Positions 60,258-64,000 of a stretch of 64,000 nt of DNA are shown piece by piece (position 1 is the first letter of the stretch; every line of letters begins with the position of its first letter). The stretch lies in NCBI GenBank assembly GCA_023614405.1, contig CM042691.1, forward strand, positions 177,168,927-177,232,926. Reading direction: 5' to 3'. Position numbers and translations under genes: made by a program. The notes below the pieces were generated by a model. It worked only from the letters and a program-made list of their open reading frames with translations, searched no databases and had not been told where the DNA came from. Source of the DNA: Avena insularis (taxonomy: Eukaryota > Streptophyta > Magnoliopsida > Poales > Poaceae).

Positions 60258-60858
60258 GTTGCCCCCGGAGAACTCCGAGATCTTGCGCCGTCCTGCCTCT
60301 TCATGTTGAATGCTCCGTCTAGATGAATGTCGGCAAATCGTCAAGCAACATCGTGTAGTCCTCCCAAAGAACCCTGCAAGGTTTTCTCCATCTTCAATTC
60401 GTAAGTAGGAGGATTGCTGAATTTTCCATCGTACTCTTCCGTAGCCGGACTAGATCTATCCATGCCGGAATCTTTTGATGTGATGGTTCATCTGCCTATG
60501 ACAGCTAGGGCGACGTAGACATAGGTCAGCAATGCCTCGTAACTCACACATGCAGAGAACGCAATCATGTCCACTTTTCCCGCACGAGCGATACGAACCG
60601 TTGGCGGAGACGGTTGGTACGTGGCGAAATTTCCGCGCACGTCTCCGCACACATCGTGTACGCGGAAACCATTCGATCAAGCCGCACGAATCTTGATGCC
60701 GGAGACCATAAATAGTAAATGTGGTGGAAAATTTACTTTTTCACCTCATTCTCTCTTGCATCGTCTTCTTCCTCCAGCGAGCGCCTCCTCGAGCTCTCCG
60801 CGAAACGTGCGAAAACCCTATCTTTCCAATCTTTCCTAGTCACCGTCGAACACACCCA
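60258..60858 (+). promoter_or_regulatory. Interior edge of the leftward element with the antisense-gene promoter region
   Basis: Begins with the purine tract of the leftward element and has no coding sequence. A CCATAAATAG TATA-like box at 60706-60715 lies about 145 bp before the ATG at 60859. The intervening sequence is a pyrimidine-rich CTTCTTCCTCC leader, as expected for a plant 5' untranslated region. Confidence 0.5.
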
Positions 60859-63800
60859 ATGGCCAACAGCAGCTCTTCCCCTTCGATGGCGGCGTGGGGT
60901 GAAGCCGCGACGAAGCCGGCGAGCTCCATCGTCGTGCCCTCAGAGGGCCTGGTCATCCCCAGGTCTATGATGGTCGAGGCCACCGGCGGCAACCATAATC
61001 CAGCGGCGTTGGAGCTGCTGGAGGAGGAGTACGACTCGCACAAGGGTGATTGGCGCGAGCTGATCAACGAGGGATACCTCCCCGTGACGGAGGGGCTCGC
61101 CTGGCGGGCGGCGCCGTCCGGTGAGGTCACACCTTCTCCCCAAGCCGGAGAAAAGGTGTACCTCAAAGCATAGATGGTACGCGGCGTCTCCCTGCCCATC
61201 TCCAACTTTTTCCTTGCTGTCCTGAATCGTTGCCGAGTACAACCATATAACCTCTCCCCCAATAGCATCTTAGCGCTCAGCAATTACGCGGCTCTCTGCG
61301 AGGGTTACTTAGGAATAAAGCCTAGGCTAGATCTCTTCATATACTTCTTTACTGTCAAGCGTGAAGCCGCAGCCGGCAAGGACGATCTTAGGAATTGTGG
61401 AACCATTAGTTTTAAGATCCGGACTGGCCGGCGCTTCCCCGACATCGTCGGCCATGAATCCTGCAAGAACTGGCAGTGGACGTACTTCTACGGCCTAGAT
61501 ATCCCTCTGGCTGGCCGAGAAGTCACGTACCCGGACATTGTCGATGGAGCAACCGCCGAAGCCTTGACATGGAGATCCCAGGCCTCCCTTCCCTTCGACA
61601 TCGACGCTTCCCGCGCTATAAGGCGGATAGAGTGGTTCGTAGAGACGGGTTTGACGGGACTGGACCTAGCCATGTGCTGGTTCATCAGGCGGATCCAACC
61701 TCTACAGCACCGCTTGAAGCTGATGCACGAGTATTCCAACGATAGAAGGGATAGCCTACGCATCTCCGAGGACAACTTCTCGGGCGACTCCATCAAGCTC
61801 CGCCTCAAGGACATCGTCAAGGCGAAGGACAAGAAGCGTGGCTTCACCATCACCTACGACATGTTCATAGAGAGCAAGTGCCCAAAGGTAACTGTTTATT
61901 TTCCGTGTATGACATATACTCCAGTTCTTCCGTCTAGCCATTACCATCTCATCTAACACGGAGGTTCTTTCACTTTAACGGCTTAGTGACATAGATGAGG
62001 ACAGCATGGCTCCTCAAATATATGATCCAAAGATTAAGGAAGTCACCGTCGTGTATGATGACGATGCTCCATTGGCGCGAAAGCGGGAGAGCTCCACCTC
62101 TGACGCTGCCGACGGAGGCAAGAAGAAGAAGACGGAGGGTGGAGCCTCTAAGAAGACTACCGCCGCCCTGGAGGCAGAGAAAAGAAAGGTTACTGGGATC
62201 GCCTTTGCTAAAGCACCACCTCTTGTGTAAGCTTCTTTCTCTCCGACATTGTCCATTTGTCTGTCTTGTTTCCATACTTATGCATTTTGCATGTTTCAGG
62301 AAGAAAGCCATGACCAGCTTGAAGAAGACCTCCAAAACTTCACGGGCTTCTAGAACCATCAAGGATATGCTGCATCGCAACGTATATCCCGCCATCACCC
62401 CTGTCACTCCCATCGTCCAGCCCTCGTCCGCCCCTACAAGCTCACAAGCTAAGGAAGCATCTGGCCCTTCCGCCATGGAAGTGGACTCAGGCGCCTCCAT
62501 AGAGCTCACTGTTGTCGGCGAATAGGCGACGCAGGAGAGTGCCGCGCACCAAATGGCTGAAGCTCCGGCTAAGGATGCCATGGATAGCGGTAAGGCGGTG
62601 GTGGAAAAGGTGGTACATCTGCAGATGGCGGCGCCCCCGCACCCAAGAAAACCATAGAGTTTCCGAAGATAGTTTATCCGGTACTTACGTCGGGTAGCAA
62701 TTTTCTGGTTCCTGGTGCGGCACCGACATCTCCAACGTGCGGTCTCGAGGAGCTTCTCCGGCAAGCAGAAATCTTGCAAGGAAACAACGTATCCTTTGGC
62801 AAGTTGCTAGATGAGAGTGCTACCAACCTAAAGATCATTTCACTTGTAAGTTATATTTGCCTTTTTGCATTTCATATGAATATCCCACTGTAGCCCCCGA
62901 GGATTTAGACGGAAAACCATAGGTCTTTGCATCTAAATGCTCTAAGAGTGACTAAGCTAGAAAACTTCTCACTGTAGCCCCCAAGCATATAGGTGGAATG
63001 AATTATTCCGACTAGGTGCTTTAAGAGTAGCATACGCAGTGTTTATAAATTTCAATACTGTAGCCCCCAAGCTTCTAGTTGTAACTAAATTAGTTCCGAC
63101 TAGATGCTTAAAGAGAAGCTAAGCATACATCCGACTTAAAAACTTCAACTGTATCCCCCAAGCTTCTAATCGAAAACTGAATTAGTTCCAACTAGATGCT
63201 TAAAGAAAGACTAAGCATATCGCTAAGTTAAAAAACTCTCGCTGTAGCCCCCGAGCGTCTAGGTGGAATTTCTTACGACTAGATGCTCCAAGCAGACCAA
63301 ACAACGTTTAACTTTCTTTTTTCCACAGAATGAGAATGCTCGGAGGGGCATAGCCAACAACAAGTACCAGAAGATGCACGCTGATTTGGAAGCCGAAAAG
63401 TGTAAAACTGCCTTCTTGAAGGAACAGATCATCAAGAGCAAGCATCTGTTTTTCCTTTCTTTTTCCGCACTCCGGCTTGGTCTTGTGCCAATATTCTCCG
63501 AGTACTCACTGTGTACTTTTCTTTCTCCGACTTGCAGAAACCAACTCCAAGGCTAAGGATATTGTCGAGCAATCCAAGCACATTCAGCAGCTAGATAGCG
63601 AGAACAAGATCCTTAAGAAGGAGAGGGAGGAGATGCTGAAAATGCATGAAGAATCGATGAAAGCCCTACAGGACTCCGCCATCGAGGAGATGAACCGCTT
63701 GAAGGAGGAAATCGTGATCTTAAAAGATCAGAAGAAAGCTGCCGATGAGCAAAATCAACGCCAACATGAAGCGTGTAAGATCCTCCAACAAGAACGAGAC

Positions 63801-64000
63801 TCCATGGCAGACACTCTCTGGTAGGCTGAGGCTAGCATCTTCAGTAAGTTATTCTCCGTCTTGGATTTCTGTAGTCTAGATACTCTGAATTTTTGAACTC
63901 ATGCGCTCCTTTGTCGGGAATTCGCAGCTCCTGTGGGTTTAACCCGGTCGCCTCCTCCACCAAAGCAATGCATGGTCCTTGCCGGCAACTTCATCAACAC
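60859..64000 (+). pseudogene. Antisense 'gypsy-type transposon' gene, six exon-like blocks, partial
   Basis: Transcribed opposite to its host retroelement. Exon-like blocks are 60859-61887, about 61958-62226, 62300-62845, 63329-63437, 63538-63843 and 63928 to the window edge; junctions 2/3, 3/4, 4/5 and 5/6 agree in phase. Exon 1 carries LVIPRSMMVEATGG and, later, YNLSPNSILALSNYAALCEG and WQWTYFYGL, the signature of the plant 'putative gypsy type transposon' family (Pfam PF04195). Exon 2 is Lys/Glu-rich (KKKKTEGGASKK). Exons 4-5 form a long coiled coil (LKKEREEMLKMHEES). Such extra ORFs, often antisense, lie between pol and the 3' LTR of Tat-type Gypsy elements; their function is unknown. Stops at 61171-61173, 62523-62525 and 63823-63825 and a lost base near 62605 show decay. 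The intron 1 acceptor is unclear. Confidence 0.72.
62887..63297 (+). repeat. Five-unit minisatellite inside intron 3 of the antisense gene
   Basis: Units begin with CTGTAGCCCCC(A/G)AG and include GGTGGAAT and CGACTAGATGCTTAAAGAG-like blocks. Starts are at 62887, 62971, 63057, 63148 and 63241, giving periods of 84, 86, 91 and 93 bp. The array makes up most of a 483 bp intron (62846-63328). Confidence 0.8.

Noticed and set aside
61970..62779. 269-codon minus-strand frame opposite the antisense gene
   Set aside because: Plus-strand blocks here have matching splice sites and phase; the minus frame has no motif, and its length reflects GC-rich composition.
1..64000. CRISPR arrays, operons, phage or bacterial features
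   Set aside because: No such structure is present; introns, tRNA-primed LTR elements and composition indicate a plant nuclear genome.

Overview
This window looks like repeat-rich nuclear DNA of a Triticeae grass (wheat, barley or Aegilops). The main evidence is the dense packing and nesting of LTR retrotransposons whose ends I recognise as cereal families: Angela/WIS/BARE-type Copia LTRs (TGTTGGA...CCCTAGAGGCAATAATAAA), Athila-lineage Gypsy elements with a tRNA-Asp primer site (Sabrina/WHAM-like), and Gypsy elements carrying a grass 'gypsy-type transposon' antisense gene. I found no intact ordinary host gene, tRNA, rRNA or CRISPR. Family names come from memory of family hallmarks; no database was searched.

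Layout. 1-1147 is the start of an LTR reading leftwards, inserted into a leftward Athila-like element (1148-3150). 3179-6292 holds two Angela-type LTRs facing each other. 6321-13201 is a complete Athila-like element with target duplication CTACA. 13207-14994 is the 3' end of another Gypsy element plus its LTR. 14995-21011 is lower-copy DNA with no gene I can identify. 21012-23432 starts with a CACTA-like terminus and contains a broken B3-domain gene. That region is split by a 12 kb element (23433-35433, target duplication ATTTT) that is nearly all LTR: about 6.2 and 5.0 kb LTRs around only 771 bp of interior. A leftward poly(A) retroposon (35673-36775), a gene-like stretch, an Angela-like LTR (38252-39524) and a 434 bp Copia miniature (40414-40847, target duplication GAAGG) follow.

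40853-48257 is a decayed Ty3/Gypsy element with the order pol 3' end, LTR, primer site, gag, protease, RT, RNase H, integrase. It is cut at 48258 by a second Gypsy element (48258-58769), which was itself interrupted by a complete coding-poor Athila-like element (49716-55720, target duplication GCCAC). At the right end, a rightward Gypsy 5' LTR (59094-59595) faces a leftward 3' LTR (59731-60257). The interior of the leftward element carries, in antisense, a six-exon gene with its own TATA-like box (60859 to beyond the window end).

The elements are layered rather than cooperating. Insertion order can be read from target duplications and interrupted frames: Gypsy (40853) < Gypsy (48258) < Athila-like (49716); CACTA-like DNA < giant-LTR element < 1.05 kb class II element inside one of its LTRs. 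All coding regions seen carry stops or frameshifts.
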